From positions 1-49,836 of the forward strand of contig CANHPJ010000001.1 of assembly GCA_947462515.1 (NCBI GenBank): a stretch of 49,836 bases of DNA. Direction: 5' to 3'. A model generated the notes under the pieces. The model had not been told where the DNA came from. It made no database searches and saw nothing but the letters and a program-made list of their open reading frames with translations. A program made the position numbers and the translations under genes. Of this stretch, positions 7,381 to 16,034 are shown in pieces; the first letter of the stretch is position 1, and the number at the start of each line of letters is the position of its first letter. This DNA is from Bacteroidota bacterium. Its GTDB lineage: Bacteria > Bacteroidota > Bacteroidia > JACCXN01.

Positions 7381-9486
7381 CTATACTTTTTCTGTTTTAC
7401 CTTTTATTTTAGCAACAACAACATCAGAGATGTTCTTTGGAGCTTCTTGAAAATGCGAAAATTCCATTGTCGAAGATGCCCTACCGGAAGAAATAGTTCT
7501 AAGAGTTGTAACATATCCAAACATTTCGGATAAAGGAACTTTAGCTCGAACAACTTGAGCTCCAGCTTTAGAATCCATACCTTCTATTAGACCTCTTCTT
7601 TTATTCAAGTCACCTACAACATCACCCATATATTGGTCTGGAGTAACTACCTCTACCTTCATAATAGGTTCTAATAAAGATGGACTAGCTTTAGGAGCTG
7701 ATTCTCTGAAACCAATCTTTGCACATATCTCAAAAGATAATGAATCAGAATCCACTGCATGGTAAGAACCATCTTTGAGAACAACCTTCATGCTATCAAT
7801 AGGGAACCCAGCAAGAACACCATTACTTAAAGAAGCTTTAAATCCTTTTTCTACAGCAGGAATATACTCACGAGGAATATTTCCACCAACTACTTCATTA
7901 ACAAACTGAAGACCTGTTACACCTGGATCAGCAGGTCCAATTTCGAATTGAATATCTGCAAATTTACCTCTACCACCAGTTTGTTTTTTATAAGTCTCTC
8001 TATGGAAAACAGTTCCGTTGATTGATTCTTTATAAGATACTTGTGGTGCACCTTGATTACATTCAACTTTAAATTCTCTTTTTAAACGATCAAGAATAAT
8101 CTCTAAGTGAAGCTCACCCATTCCACTAATAACAGTTTGACCAGAATCCTCGTCAGTATGAACTCTAAATGTAGGATCCTCTTCTGCTAATTTAGAAAGA
8201 GCCATACCTAATTTATCTAAATCTGCTTGAGTTTTTGGTTCAATAGCCAAACCAATTACTGGTTCAGGGAAACTCATTGATTCAAGAATGATAGGATGTT
8301 TTTCATCACATAATGTATCCCCAGTTCTAATGTCTTTAAATCCAACTGCTGCACCAATATCACCTGCTTCAATTCTCGGGATTGGATTTTGTTTATTGGC
8401 ATGCATTTGGAAAATTCTAGAAATACGCTCTTTATTGTCAGTTCTTGTATTTAGAACATATGAACCTGCATCTAGAGCACCGGAATAAACTCTGAAAAAT
8501 GCCAACCTACCCACAAACGGATCCGTAGCGATTTTAAAGGCTAGAGCAGCAAAATGATCTTTTTCATCAGGCTTTCTCAATTCTTCAATATTTGTTTTAG
8601 GATTGATTCCCACTATACCTTCTACGTCTAAAGGACTAGGAAGAAACTCCATAACAGCATCTAACATAGTTTGAACACCTTTATTTTTAAAGGCAGATCC
8701 ACACATAATAGGAACGATGGACATATCAATTGTTGCTTTTCTTATAGCGGATTTTAATTCCTCAGGAGTAATAGAATCTGGATTATCAAAAAACTTCTCC
8801 ATCAAACTATCATCATATTCTGCAACAGATTCAATCAATTTTTCTCTCCATTCAGCTACTGTTTCAACTAAATCTTCAGGAATAGGAATCTGTGTGAATG
8901 TCATACCTTGAGTAGCGTCATCCCAAGTAAGTGCCATGTTACTAATTAAATCGACAACACCTTTGAATGTATCTTCGGCACCGATTGGAATTTGAAGAGG
9001 AACTGGATTTGCACCTAATTTCTCTTTAACTTGATTAACAACACTAAAGAAATCAGCACCAGCGCGGTCCATTTTATTAACAAAACCTAAACGAGGAACC
9101 TTATATTTATTGGCTTGTCTCCAAACTGTTTCAGATTGAGGCTCAACACCACCAACAGCGCAGAATAAAGCAACAGCTCCATCTAATACACGCAGAGATC
9201 TTTCAACTTCCACGGTAAAATCAACGTGACCGGGAGTATCAATAATATTCATCTTATATTTATTACCGGCAAAGTTCCAAAAAGTAGTAGTTGCGGCAGA
9301 AGTTATTGTTATACCTCTTTCTTGCTCCTGTACCATCCAGTCCATAGTAGCGGCACCCTCATGTACTTCACCAATTTTATGGTTAATACCTGTATAGTAA
9401 AGTATACGTTCAGTAGTGGTTGTTTTACCAGCATCAATGTGGGCCATGATGCCTATATTTCTGGTATATAATAAATCTTTGCTCAT
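7381..9486 (-). CDS. fusA: Elongation factor G
   Basis: EF-G is the GTPase that drives translocation and, with RRF, ribosome recycling. The 701-residue product has the full five-domain length. G1 is AHIDAGKTTTTERIL (about residues 15-29), switch II is DTPGHVDFTVEVERSLR near residue 83, and G4 is NKMDRAGADF near residue 137. Domain IV includes GGRGKFADIQFEIGP, and domain V ends with RTISSGRASSTMEFSHFQEAP. It is flanked by rpsG and rpsJ. Open frames on the opposite strand at 8288, 8717 and 9226 are shadows. A second fusA elsewhere in the genome cannot be excluded. Confidence 0.98.
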   Translation of the reverse strand: MSKDLLYTRNIGIMAHIDAGKTTTTERILYYTGINHKIGEVHEGAATMDWMVQEQERGITITSAATTTFWNFAGNKYKMNIIDTPGHVDFTVEVERSLRVLDGAVALFCAVGGVEPQSETVWRQANKYKVPRLGFVNKMDRAGADFFSVVNQVKEKLGANPVPLQIPIGAEDTFKGVVDLISNMALTWDDATQGMTFTQIPIPEDLVETVAEWREKLIESVAEYDDSLMEKFFDNPDSITPEELKSAIRKATIDMSIVPIMCGSAFKNKGVQTMLDAVMEFLPSPLDVEGIVGINPKTNIEELRKPDEKDHFAALAFKIATDPFVGRLAFFRVYSGALDAGSYVLNTRTDNKERISRIFQMHANKQNPIPRIEAGDIGAAVGFKDIRTGDTLCDEKHPIILESMSFPEPVIGLAIEPKTQADLDKLGMALSKLAEEDPTFRVHTDEDSGQTVISGMGELHLEIILDRLKREFKVECNQGAPQVSYKESINGTVFHRETYKKQTGGRGKFADIQFEIGPADPGVTGLQFVNEVVGGNIPREYIPAVEKGFKASLSNGVLAGFPIDSMKVVLKDGSYHAVDSDSLSFEICAKIGFRESAPKASPSLLEPIMKVEVVTPDQYMGDVVGDLNKRRGLIEGMDSKAGAQVVRAKVPLSEMFGYVTTLRTISSGRASSTMEFSHFQEAPKNISDVVVAKIKGKTEKV

Positions 9487-9507
9487 AAAATATAATATGA
9501 AAATTAT

Positions 9508-9975
9508 TTAGAATCTAAAGTGAGAATATGCTTTGTTTGCTTCAGCCATTTTATGAACATCTTCTTTCTTTTTAAAAGAAGCACCTTCTTCTTTGGATGC
9601 AGCCATAATTTCATTTGCTAACTTCAAGCCCATAGACTTTTCGTTTCTTTTTCTAGCATAAAGAATCATCCATTTAATTCCTAATGAAACTTTTCTTTCT
9701 GGACGAACCTCTTGTGGTATTTGAAATGTTGCACCACCTACTCTTCTGCTTCTAACCTCAACTTGTGGAGTTACGTTGGTTAAAGCTTTTCTCCATATTT
9801 CTAGGCCACTTTCTTTTGTTTTCTCTTCAATAATATCCATGGCTTCGTAAAACAAATCGTATGCTAGATTTTTCTTTCCATCATACATTAAATTATTTAT
9901 AAACCTTGTAACCAGAGTGTCATTGAACCTAGGATCAGGCATTAACATTCTTTTCTTGGATGATACTTTTCTCAT
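9508..9975 (-). CDS. rpsG: 30S ribosomal protein S7
   Basis: S7 nucleates folding of the 16S rRNA 3' domain and lies at the E site. The 155-residue product starts MRKVSSKKRMLMPDPRFND and contains VEVRSRRVGGATFQIPQEV (about residues 72-90), a family signature. The last part, KMAEANKAYSHFRF, matches the usual C-terminus. It lies between rpsL and fusA. Confidence 0.98.
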   Translation of the reverse strand: MRKVSSKKRMLMPDPRFNDTLVTRFINNLMYDGKKNLAYDLFYEAMDIIEEKTKESGLEIWRKALTNVTPQVEVRSRRVGGATFQIPQEVRPERKVSLGIKWMILYARKRNEKSMGLKLANEIMAASKEEGASFKKKEDVHKMAEANKAYSHFRF

Positions 9976-10011
9976 TGTTATATATTTTTAAAAGAATCTA
10001 TCAATTATTAA

Positions 10012-10425
10012 TTATTTTTTACCTTTTCCCTTTGTTGGAGCAACAACCGCACCTGGTTTTGGTTTTTTAGCACCATATTTAGATCTACGTTGTTTTCTAC
10101 CATCGACACCAGATGTATCAAGTGCACCACGAACGATGTGATATCTAACACCTGGTAAGTCTTTAACCCTACCTCCTCTGATTAAAACAATAGAATGTTC
10201 CTGTAAATTGTGCCCTTCGCCTGGAATGTAGGCAATAACTTCTGCCCCATTGGTGATTCTAACTTTGGCAACTTTTCTTAAAGCTGAATTTGGTTTTTTT
10301 GGTGTAGTGGTATAAACTTTAGTACAAACACCTCTTTTTTGAGGACAAGAATCTAGCGCAGCAGATTTACTTTTGTTTTCAAGTTTAACTCTTCCCTTTC
10401 TTACTAACTGTTGTATCGTAGGCAT
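10012..10425 (-). CDS. rpsL: 30S ribosomal protein S12
   Basis: S12 shapes the decoding centre. The 137-residue product begins MPTIQQLVRKGRVKLENKSK and contains TTPKKPNSALRKVAKVR and IRGGRVKDLPGVRYHIVRG. Both lysines whose replacement commonly gives streptomycin resistance (in TPKKPNS and in RVKDLPG) are present, so this is the ordinary restrictive-sensitive type. The C-terminal tail is rich in Lys, Pro and Gly. It is the first gene of the 20-gene operon, with a clear promoter about 80 bases upstream. Confidence 0.98.
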   Translation of the reverse strand: MPTIQQLVRKGRVKLENKSKSAALDSCPQKRGVCTKVYTTTPKKPNSALRKVAKVRITNGAEVIAYIPGEGHNLQEHSIVLIRGGRVKDLPGVRYHIVRGALDTSGVDGRKQRRSKYGAKKPKPGAVVAPTKGKGKK

Positions 10426-10968
10426 AAAACTTTTTAATTAAATGATAGGTTTTTACTCGATTATCTTCTCCAAATAATTTGAATACTCAGCATTTTTGGG
10501 ACGGCAAAGATACACTTAAATTTATATTTTTCAAGAAAAGAATAAAAAAAAACGTGGCAATGGTAAAAAAAATAAAAAATGATCTATTTCAAATGAAAAT
10601 TGAACTTAATAAATTATTAAGAAAGCATTAAACTATTTTATCTAAAGAAAGAACAAGCTTCATTAATGGCTAAAATACATTTTTTTTCTGTAACGATTAA
10701 AATTTTAGAAAATGAATTCAATTAAAGTTAACATCAAAAAAATGATTACACCAATAAAAAACACATTAAAAATTTTAATTAAAAAATTGATATTCAATTT
10801 ACTAGACAAAATTAACTAAACATAAAGTTTAACTATTAAAACACAAAAATAAATTTATCAATACAAAATCTATTAAATTTTAAATTAGATTGATATAAAA
10901 TTTAAACCAGATCAAACCATTATTTATTTACTTTGTATTGTGTTTTAAAAATTTATTAATCAAACGTT
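10426..10968. other. AT-rich divergent spacer between rpsL and the helicase gene
   Basis: This 543-base stretch is the only gene-free region over 300 bases in the window. It holds the rpsL leader and promoter (10505-10534, minus) and, near the far end, TTACTTTG at 10928-10935 (plus), one base away from TAnnTTTG and placed to start a transcript about 25 bases before the helicase gene. From about 10540 to 10920 the sequence is almost entirely A and T, with many A- and T-runs. I see no open frame of note, no tRNA and no DnaA-box cluster there. Confidence 0.6.
10505..10534 (-). promoter_or_regulatory. Bacteroidota-type promoter of the rpsL operon
   Basis: On the minus strand this reads TTG (complement of 10532-10534), 19 bases, then TATCTTTG (complement of 10505-10512). 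That is an exact match to the Bacteroidota housekeeping promoter form TTG-N19-TAnnTTTG. Transcription should start near 10498, leaving a leader of about 70 bases before rpsL. No other equally good site is seen between here and rplF, so it probably drives the whole ribosomal operon. Confidence 0.75.
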
Positions 10969-13239
10969 GTGAATTATTTAGATAAGTTAAATCAGGTTCA
11001 AAGGGAAGCGGCTTCTGAAACGGAAGGACCCATAATGATAATTGCTGGAGCCGGATCCGGCAAGACGAGAGTATTAACATACAGAATTGCACACTTATTG
11101 CATAAGGGGGTAGATGCGTTTAATATACTTTCGCTAACCTTCACAAATAAAGCGGCAAAAGAAATGAAAGATCGAATAGCAGAAATTGTCGGTGGAACTC
11201 AAGCACAAAATATTTGGGCTGGTACATTCCACTCAATATTCGCAAAAATTCTTCGTTTTGAGGCTGAAAAAATTGGTTTCATCGCCAATTTTACTATTTA
11301 CGATACAGATGATTCCAAAAGCTTAATCAAGACAATTTTAAAAGAACTTGGATTAGACGATAAAATTTATAAGCCGGCCTTGGTATATAATCGAATATCT
11401 TCAGCTAAAAACAATTTGATCTCCTCCTCTTCATACATTAATAATAAGGAAATCACTAATGAAGACAAATTAAGCGGAAAACCCAGAATAGGAGATATTT
11501 ATCAGCTTTATCAAAAGCGATTATTTAAATCATCGGCAATGGACTTCGATGATTTACTTTTTAACACTAATGTACTTTTGAGGGATCATCCTGATGTATT
11601 ACATAAGTACCAGCATAAATTCAAGTACATTATGGTTGACGAATATCAAGACACGAATTACTCGCAATACGTAATTGTTAAGAAACTCGCTGCACTTAAT
11701 GAAAACTTATGTGTTGTTGGTGACGATGCTCAAAGTATATATGCATTTAGAGGAGCTAACATTCAAAACATATTAAATTTCAAAACAGACTATCCAGATT
11801 TAAAAGTTTATAAACTCGAACAAAACTACCGATCGACGAAAAACATTGTAGAAGCAGCAAATGATATTATTTCAAAAAACAAAAATCAATTAAAAAAAGA
11901 TGTTTGGACAGACAATGAAATAGGGGAAAAAATATCCTTAATAAAAGCTCAAACTGACAATGAAGAAGGAACACAAGTTGCCCGATCAATTTTTGAAACG
12001 AAGATGAATAATCAAATTTCCAATGGAGATTTTGCAATTTTATATAGAACAAATGCTCAATCAAGAGCAATGGAGGAGGCACTAAGGAAATCAGGTATTG
12101 CCTATAAAATATATGGTGGATTATCGTTTTATCACAGAAAAGAAATAAAAGACCTACTTGCCTATTTTAGGCTAACTATCAACAATAACGATGAAGAAGC
12201 ATTTAAACGAATCATCAATTATCCGGCTAGGGGCATAGGACAGACTACTCAAGACAAAATCATTATGTCAGCCGGGCAGAGTGATAGGAAGATTTGGGAT
12301 ATGATAGAGAATTTAAATCAAGACACACTAGGATTAAACTCAGGAGCGATCGGAAAAGTAAACGAGTTTAAGGAAACAATAAAAAGCTTCAAAATAACAA
12401 TTAAGAATGAAAATGCCTATGAGGCGGGTCATCGGATTGCAGTTAGTTCGGGAATATTAAAAGAATTACATTCAGACAAAACACCTGAAGGTATAAGCAG
12501 ACATGAAAACATACAAGAATTACTCAACGGACTTAAAGAATTTTCAGAAAAGAAAATATCAGAAGGAGGGAAAGGCACGTTAGACGAATTTATGGAGGAG
12601 ATTGCCTTACTTACTGATTCAGAAAATGACAAAAACAATAATGAGCCCAAAGTTTCACTTATGACGATTCATGCGGCCAAGGGACTAGAATTTCCATACG
12701 TATACATTGTTGGACTTGAAGAAAACCTTTTCCCATCTCAAATGTCTCTTAATTCTAGAGATGATTTAGAGGAAGAAAGGAGGCTTTTTTACGTAGCAAT
12801 AACCAGGGCAGAAAAAAAAGCAACACTCTCCTATTCTACAACTAGATATAAATGGGGCAATTTAGCCTATTGTGAACCTAGCAGATTTTTGAAGGAGATA
12901 AATGAGAAATACATTGAAACTACCGAAAAATCCAAAGATGAAAACTTAAGCAATGTAAAAAAAATCAATTTAGAGAATAACATAAATAAATCGAATCTCT
13001 TTAACAGCGGGAATTTCACAAAAGTGAAAAAAGAGATAGGATCTGACGAATCTAGTTTTATAAGCGACGATTTAAAAATATTAAAAACAGGAATGAATGT
13101 GGAGCATCAAAGATTTGGAATTGGAAAAGTAATGGATTTAGAGGGAGAATTCCCTAATAAAAAGGCCACAGTCTTTTTTCAAAATGCAGGAGAAAAGCAT
13201 TTACTTTTACAATTCGCCAAATTAAAAATAATAGATTAA
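10969..13239 (+). CDS. ATP-dependent DNA helicase, PcrA/UvrD family
   Basis: This is a superfamily 1A 3'-5' helicase of the kind used in nucleotide excision repair and in removing RecA or stalled polymerase. The 756-residue product starts at a GTG (MNYLDKLNQVQREAA). It has the Q motif near residue 9, Walker A AGAGSGKT (26-33), motif Ia LTFTNKAAKEM, motif II DEYQDTN (from residue 224), motif III GDDAQSIYAFRGA, motif IV-V LMTIHAAKGLEFPYVYIVG and motif VI VAITRAEK. The C-terminus (EHQRFGIGKV and following) looks like the Tudor-like domain that binds RNA polymerase in PcrA/UvrD. It faces away from the ribosomal operon. PcrA is the best fit; UvrD and Rep are close relatives. Confidence 0.93.
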   Translation: MNYLDKLNQVQREAASETEGPIMIIAGAGSGKTRVLTYRIAHLLHKGVDAFNILSLTFTNKAAKEMKDRIAEIVGGTQAQNIWAGTFHSIFAKILRFEAEKIGFIANFTIYDTDDSKSLIKTILKELGLDDKIYKPALVYNRISSAKNNLISSSSYINNKEITNEDKLSGKPRIGDIYQLYQKRLFKSSAMDFDDLLFNTNVLLRDHPDVLHKYQHKFKYIMVDEYQDTNYSQYVIVKKLAALNENLCVVGDDAQSIYAFRGANIQNILNFKTDYPDLKVYKLEQNYRSTKNIVEAANDIISKNKNQLKKDVWTDNEIGEKISLIKAQTDNEEGTQVARSIFETKMNNQISNGDFAILYRTNAQSRAMEEALRKSGIAYKIYGGLSFYHRKEIKDLLAYFRLTINNNDEEAFKRIINYPARGIGQTTQDKIIMSAGQSDRKIWDMIENLNQDTLGLNSGAIGKVNEFKETIKSFKITIKNENAYEAGHRIAVSSGILKELHSDKTPEGISRHENIQELLNGLKEFSEKKISEGGKGTLDEFMEEIALLTDSENDKNNNEPKVSLMTIHAAKGLEFPYVYIVGLEENLFPSQMSLNSRDDLEEERRLFYVAITRAEKKATLSYSTTRYKWGNLAYCEPSRFLKEINEKYIETTEKSKDENLSNVKKINLENNINKSNLFNSGNFTKVKKEIGSDESSFISDDLKILKTGMNVEHQRFGIGKVMDLEGEFPNKKATVFFQNAGEKHLLLQFAKLKIID

Positions 13240-13301
13240 AAATACTATGCAGGTTAGAATACTTATTAAAGCAAATTTTAAAAAATTTAATTCTTAATTT
13301 A

Positions 13302-13309
13302 TATATTTG
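13302..13309 (+). promoter_or_regulatory. Possible -7 promoter element before DUF4290-murA
   Basis: TATATTTG fits the Bacteroidota -7 form TAnnTTTG. There is no TTG at the expected distance upstream, so only half of the promoter is seen. If used, the transcript would start near 13316, favouring the downstream ATG at 13341 for the DUF4290 gene. Confidence 0.35.
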
Positions 13310-13319
13310 ATTTTTACTT

Positions 13320-13979
13320 ATGAATAAAAGAGATACTAAAATGGAATTAGAGTACAACACTGTTCGACCGCATTTAAGACTTACAGAATATGGAAGAAAC
13401 ATTCAAAAAATGATTAACCATGCCATTGAGGAAGAAGATAGAGAAAAAAGAAACATTATTGCAAGGGCAATTATTGCAGTCATGGGTCAGTTAAATCCGC
13501 ATCTAAGGGACGTACATGATTTTACGCACAAATTATGGGATCATTTATTTATAATTTCTGATTTCAAACTGGATGTAGATTCACCCTATCCAAAACCATC
13601 CAAGGAAACATTAACAGAGACCCCAGAAAAAATTAATTATCCGAGAAAAGACATAAAATATCTTCACTATGGTAAAAACATAGAATTAATGATTTCAAAA
13701 GCCATAAAAATGGAAAATGGATCTGAAAAAGATGCTTTAATTGAGGTAATTGCCAACCTAATGAAAAAATTCTATGTTAATTTCAATAGAGAAAACGTAA
13801 CGGATGAAATTATATTTGAACAATTAGAAAAACTATCAAAGGGGGAAATAAAACCGGGAAATTTAAGACTTACGAACGTTCAGGATTTAGTTGCAAGAAC
13901 TGTAAATGCGGGCTTGACAAAGAAAAAGAACCTCGGGACTAAACCAATGACAGGAAAAACTCAAAAGAAAAAATATTAA
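13320..13979 (+). CDS. DUF4290 family protein of unknown function, upstream of murA
   Basis: The function is unknown. The 219-residue product resembles the Bacteroidota-restricted DUF4290 family by its EYGRNIQKMI motif and its place before murA. It is soluble-looking, with no signal peptide or membrane segment, and ends in a basic Lys-rich tail. Two parts of the chain look alike: residues about 25-56 (YGRNIQKMI..AI..) and 117-148 (YGKNIELMI..AI..) align without gaps, suggesting an internal duplication. A second ATG at 13341 (residue 8, MELEYN) may be the true start, since a TATATTTG at 13302-13309 would put the transcript start almost on the first ATG. murA begins 22 bases downstream, so the two are probably co-transcribed. 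Confidence 0.85.
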   Translation: MNKRDTKMELEYNTVRPHLRLTEYGRNIQKMINHAIEEEDREKRNIIARAIIAVMGQLNPHLRDVHDFTHKLWDHLFIISDFKLDVDSPYPKPSKETLTETPEKINYPRKDIKYLHYGKNIELMISKAIKMENGSEKDALIEVIANLMKKFYVNFNRENVTDEIIFEQLEKLSKGEIKPGNLRLTNVQDLVARTVNAGLTKKKNLGTKPMTGKTQKKKY

Positions 13980-14001
13980 TAAATTTAAGATAGATTAACT
14001 C

Positions 14002-15309
14002 ATGAGCTCATTTGAAATTATTGGCGGCAAACCGTTGAAAGGAGAATTAATACCACAAGGAGCAAAAAATGAAGCGCTTCAAATAATTTGTGCAGTATTA
14101 TTAACTCCGGAAAAAGTTACTTTGAGAAACATTCCTGAAATTCTGGATGTAATTAAATTGATTGAATTACTAAAATCAATGGGAGTTAAAGTTGAAAAAA
14201 CAGGACTCAATGACTATACATTTCAATCAGACGAAATAAATTTAAATTTTTTAACTACTTCAGAGTTTAAAAAACAAGCTGCAAGTTTACGAGGCTCAAT
14301 TATGATTGTTGGCCCAATGCTGGCAAGATTCGGAGTAGGTTATATTCCACGACCTGGTGGTGATAAAATTGGAAGAAGAAGACTAGATACCCATTTTATA
14401 GGTTTTCAAAATTTGGGAGCAAAATTCATTTATGACACCAACGAGAGTTTCTATAAAGTTGAAGGAAAAAATTTAAAAGGATGTTACATGTTACTCGACG
14501 AGGCTTCTGTAACAGGCACTGCGAATATAATCATGGCAGCAGTCATGGCAGAAGGAATAACAACTATATTTAATGCCGCATGTGAACCATATATTCAGCA
14601 GCTATGCAAAATGTTAAATAGTATGGGGGCCAAAATAACAGGAGTGGGTTCTAATCTCCTAAAGATTGAAGGAATTAAATATCTGACCGGATGCGAACAT
14701 AAAATATTGCCCGACATGATAGAGATTGGGAGTTTTATTGGATTGGCTGCAATGACAGGTTCAGAGATAACGATAAAAGATGTAAGCTATAATGAACTTG
14801 GAATTATTCCAGATGTATTTAGGAGACTCGGAATAATCGTTGAGAAGCGTAACGACGATATCTACATACCAAGTCAAAGTAATTATGAAATTGATACTTT
14901 TATTGACGGATCAATAATGACTATTGCAGATGCTCCTTGGCCAGGCTTAACTCCCGACTTGTTGAGTATTGTACTAGTTGTTGCTACCCAAGCAAAAGGG
15001 AGTGTACTTATTCATCAAAAAATGTTTGAAAGCAGATTATTCTTCGTAGATAAATTAATAGATATGGGAGCTCAAATCATATTGTGCGACCCACATAGGG
15101 CAAATGTTATTGGACTAAACAAGCAATTTCCATTGAAGGGTATTTCGATGACTTCACCAGATATCAGGGCGGGAGTATCATTATTAATAGCGGCTTTATC
15201 TGCTCAGGGAAAAAGCACGATACATAATATTGAGCAGATTGATAGAGGATATGAAAACATTGATTTACGTTTACAAAAACTTGGTGCAGAGATTAAAAGA
15301 ATAGATTAA
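14002..15309 (+). CDS. murA: UDP-N-acetylglucosamine 1-carboxyvinyltransferase (Asp in place of active-site Cys)
   Basis: MurA transfers enolpyruvate from PEP to UDP-GlcNAc, the first committed step of peptidoglycan synthesis. The 435-residue product shows the family start GGKPLKGELIPQGAKNEAL with Lys22, the ASLRGSIMIVGPMLARFG segment, and later GYENIDLRLQKLGAEI. In the flexible catalytic loop it reads RPGGDKIGRRRLDTH, so residue 121 is Asp where E. coli has Cys115, the fosfomycin target. The enzyme should still be active, because Asp is natural in mycobacterial MurA, but insensitive to fosfomycin. It follows the DUF4290 gene and is followed after 18 bases by a thioredoxin-like gene. Confidence 0.96.
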   Translation: MSSFEIIGGKPLKGELIPQGAKNEALQIICAVLLTPEKVTLRNIPEILDVIKLIELLKSMGVKVEKTGLNDYTFQSDEINLNFLTTSEFKKQAASLRGSIMIVGPMLARFGVGYIPRPGGDKIGRRRLDTHFIGFQNLGAKFIYDTNESFYKVEGKNLKGCYMLLDEASVTGTANIIMAAVMAEGITTIFNAACEPYIQQLCKMLNSMGAKITGVGSNLLKIEGIKYLTGCEHKILPDMIEIGSFIGLAAMTGSEITIKDVSYNELGIIPDVFRRLGIIVEKRNDDIYIPSQSNYEIDTFIDGSIMTIADAPWPGLTPDLLSIVLVVATQAKGSVLIHQKMFESRLFFVDKLIDMGAQIILCDPHRANVIGLNKQFPLKGISMTSPDIRAGVSLLIAALSAQGKSTIHNIEQIDRGYENIDLRLQKLGAEIKRID

Positions 15310-15327
15310 ATTCAAAAACTAAAAATC

Positions 15328-15861
15328 ATGAAAAAAATAAATTTAATAATAGGAGTTATTGCTCTTTCATTTCTTGGATTAAGTTTTATAAAAAAACAAG
15401 ACAAAGCAGAAACCGGAACAGAAATAGGTAACAAAGCACCTGAATTAGCTTATAAAAATCCAGAAGGCAAAACAATAAAGCTATCATCATTAAAAGAAAA
15501 AATAGTTTTGATTGATTTTTGGGCATCTTGGTGTGGTCCATGCAGAAGAGAGAACCCAAATGTAGTTGCTGCATACAATAGATTTAAAGATAGTAAATTC
15601 AAAAACGCAAAAGGATTTACTATTTACAACGTGTCTTTGGACAATAATGCAGATGCTTGGAGAAGTGCAATCGAAAAGGATGGATTAACATGGACAAATC
15701 ATGTTAGTGATCTTAAAGGATGGCAGTCTGAAGGGGCAAAAATTTACGGAGTAAATTCAATTCCAATGAATTTTTTAATAGATGGCAATGGAATGATTAT
15801 CGCCAAAAACTTGAGAGGTACGATGCTGACTCTAGAAATTGAAAAACTAATAAAACAATAA
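15328..15861 (+). CDS. TlpA/ResA-like thioredoxin-fold protein, exported
   Basis: The 177-residue product has an N-terminal hydrophobic segment after MKK (residues 4-20), so it is probably exported or membrane-anchored; I see no lipobox cysteine. The thioredoxin fold follows, with WCGPC at residues 68-72 (Cys69 and Cys72) inside FWASWCGPCRRE and a cis-proline motif SIPMNFLID near residue 148. The family is TlpA/ResA/AhpC-TSA-like, which reduces periplasmic disulfides or helps cytochrome maturation; the substrate here is not evident. It follows murA by 18 bases and may share its transcript, though a functional link is not clear. Confidence 0.9.
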   Translation: MKKINLIIGVIALSFLGLSFIKKQDKAETGTEIGNKAPELAYKNPEGKTIKLSSLKEKIVLIDFWASWCGPCRRENPNVVAAYNRFKDSKFKNAKGFTIYNVSLDNNADAWRSAIEKDGLTWTNHVSDLKGWQSEGAKIYGVNSIPMNFLIDGNGMIIAKNLRGTMLTLEIEKLIKQ

Positions 15862-15915
15862 TTACAAGGAATAAAACACTTTAAATAGTGGAAATGATTG
15901 ATGGTTATCAATTTA

Positions 15916-15978
15916 TTTTTTTGCCAAAAAACACAAATTAACTGACAAAATGACTCACTAAAAATTATGGCAAAAAAA
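15916..15978. repeat. Inverted repeat upstream of grpE
   Basis: TTTTTTTGCCA at 15916-15926 is the exact reverse complement of TGGCAAAAAAA at 15968-15978, with 41 bases between. The right arm overlaps the sigma-54-like element. The arms could be binding sites, or mirror-image promoter halves; the spacer is too long for a simple terminator. Confidence 0.5.
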
Positions 15979-15982
15979 TTGT
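15943..15982 (+). promoter_or_regulatory. Sigma-54-like promoter and upstream TGAC repeat before grpE-dnaJ
   Basis: TGGCAAAAAAATTGT at 15968-15982 has GG, ten bases, then GT, close to the sigma-54 -24/-12 form (GG-N10-GC; here the last C is T). Just upstream, TGACAAAATGACT (15943-15955) is a near-palindrome of the type TGACA-N3-TGTCA with two mismatches, a possible activator site. A start near 15994 would leave a 40-base leader before the grpE ATG at 16035. No TAnnTTTG motif is present in this gap. This is pattern matching only. Confidence 0.4.
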
Positions 15983-16034
15983 AATGCAGACAAAACTTCT
16001 AGTAAATAAAATAAACAGAATATATAACCGAATT

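Noticed and set aside
9226..9471. Open frame opposite fusA (also 8288-8488 and 8717-8911)
   Set aside because: They are antisense to conserved EF-G codons and have no recognisable features.
10540..10920. Possible replication origin in the AT-rich spacer
   Set aside because: No DnaA-box-like TTATCCACA cluster and no dnaA, dnaN or related genes nearby.
15984..16034. Upstream ATG start for grpE
   Set aside because: It falls between the proposed promoter and the likely transcript start and adds a basic, non-conserved segment.
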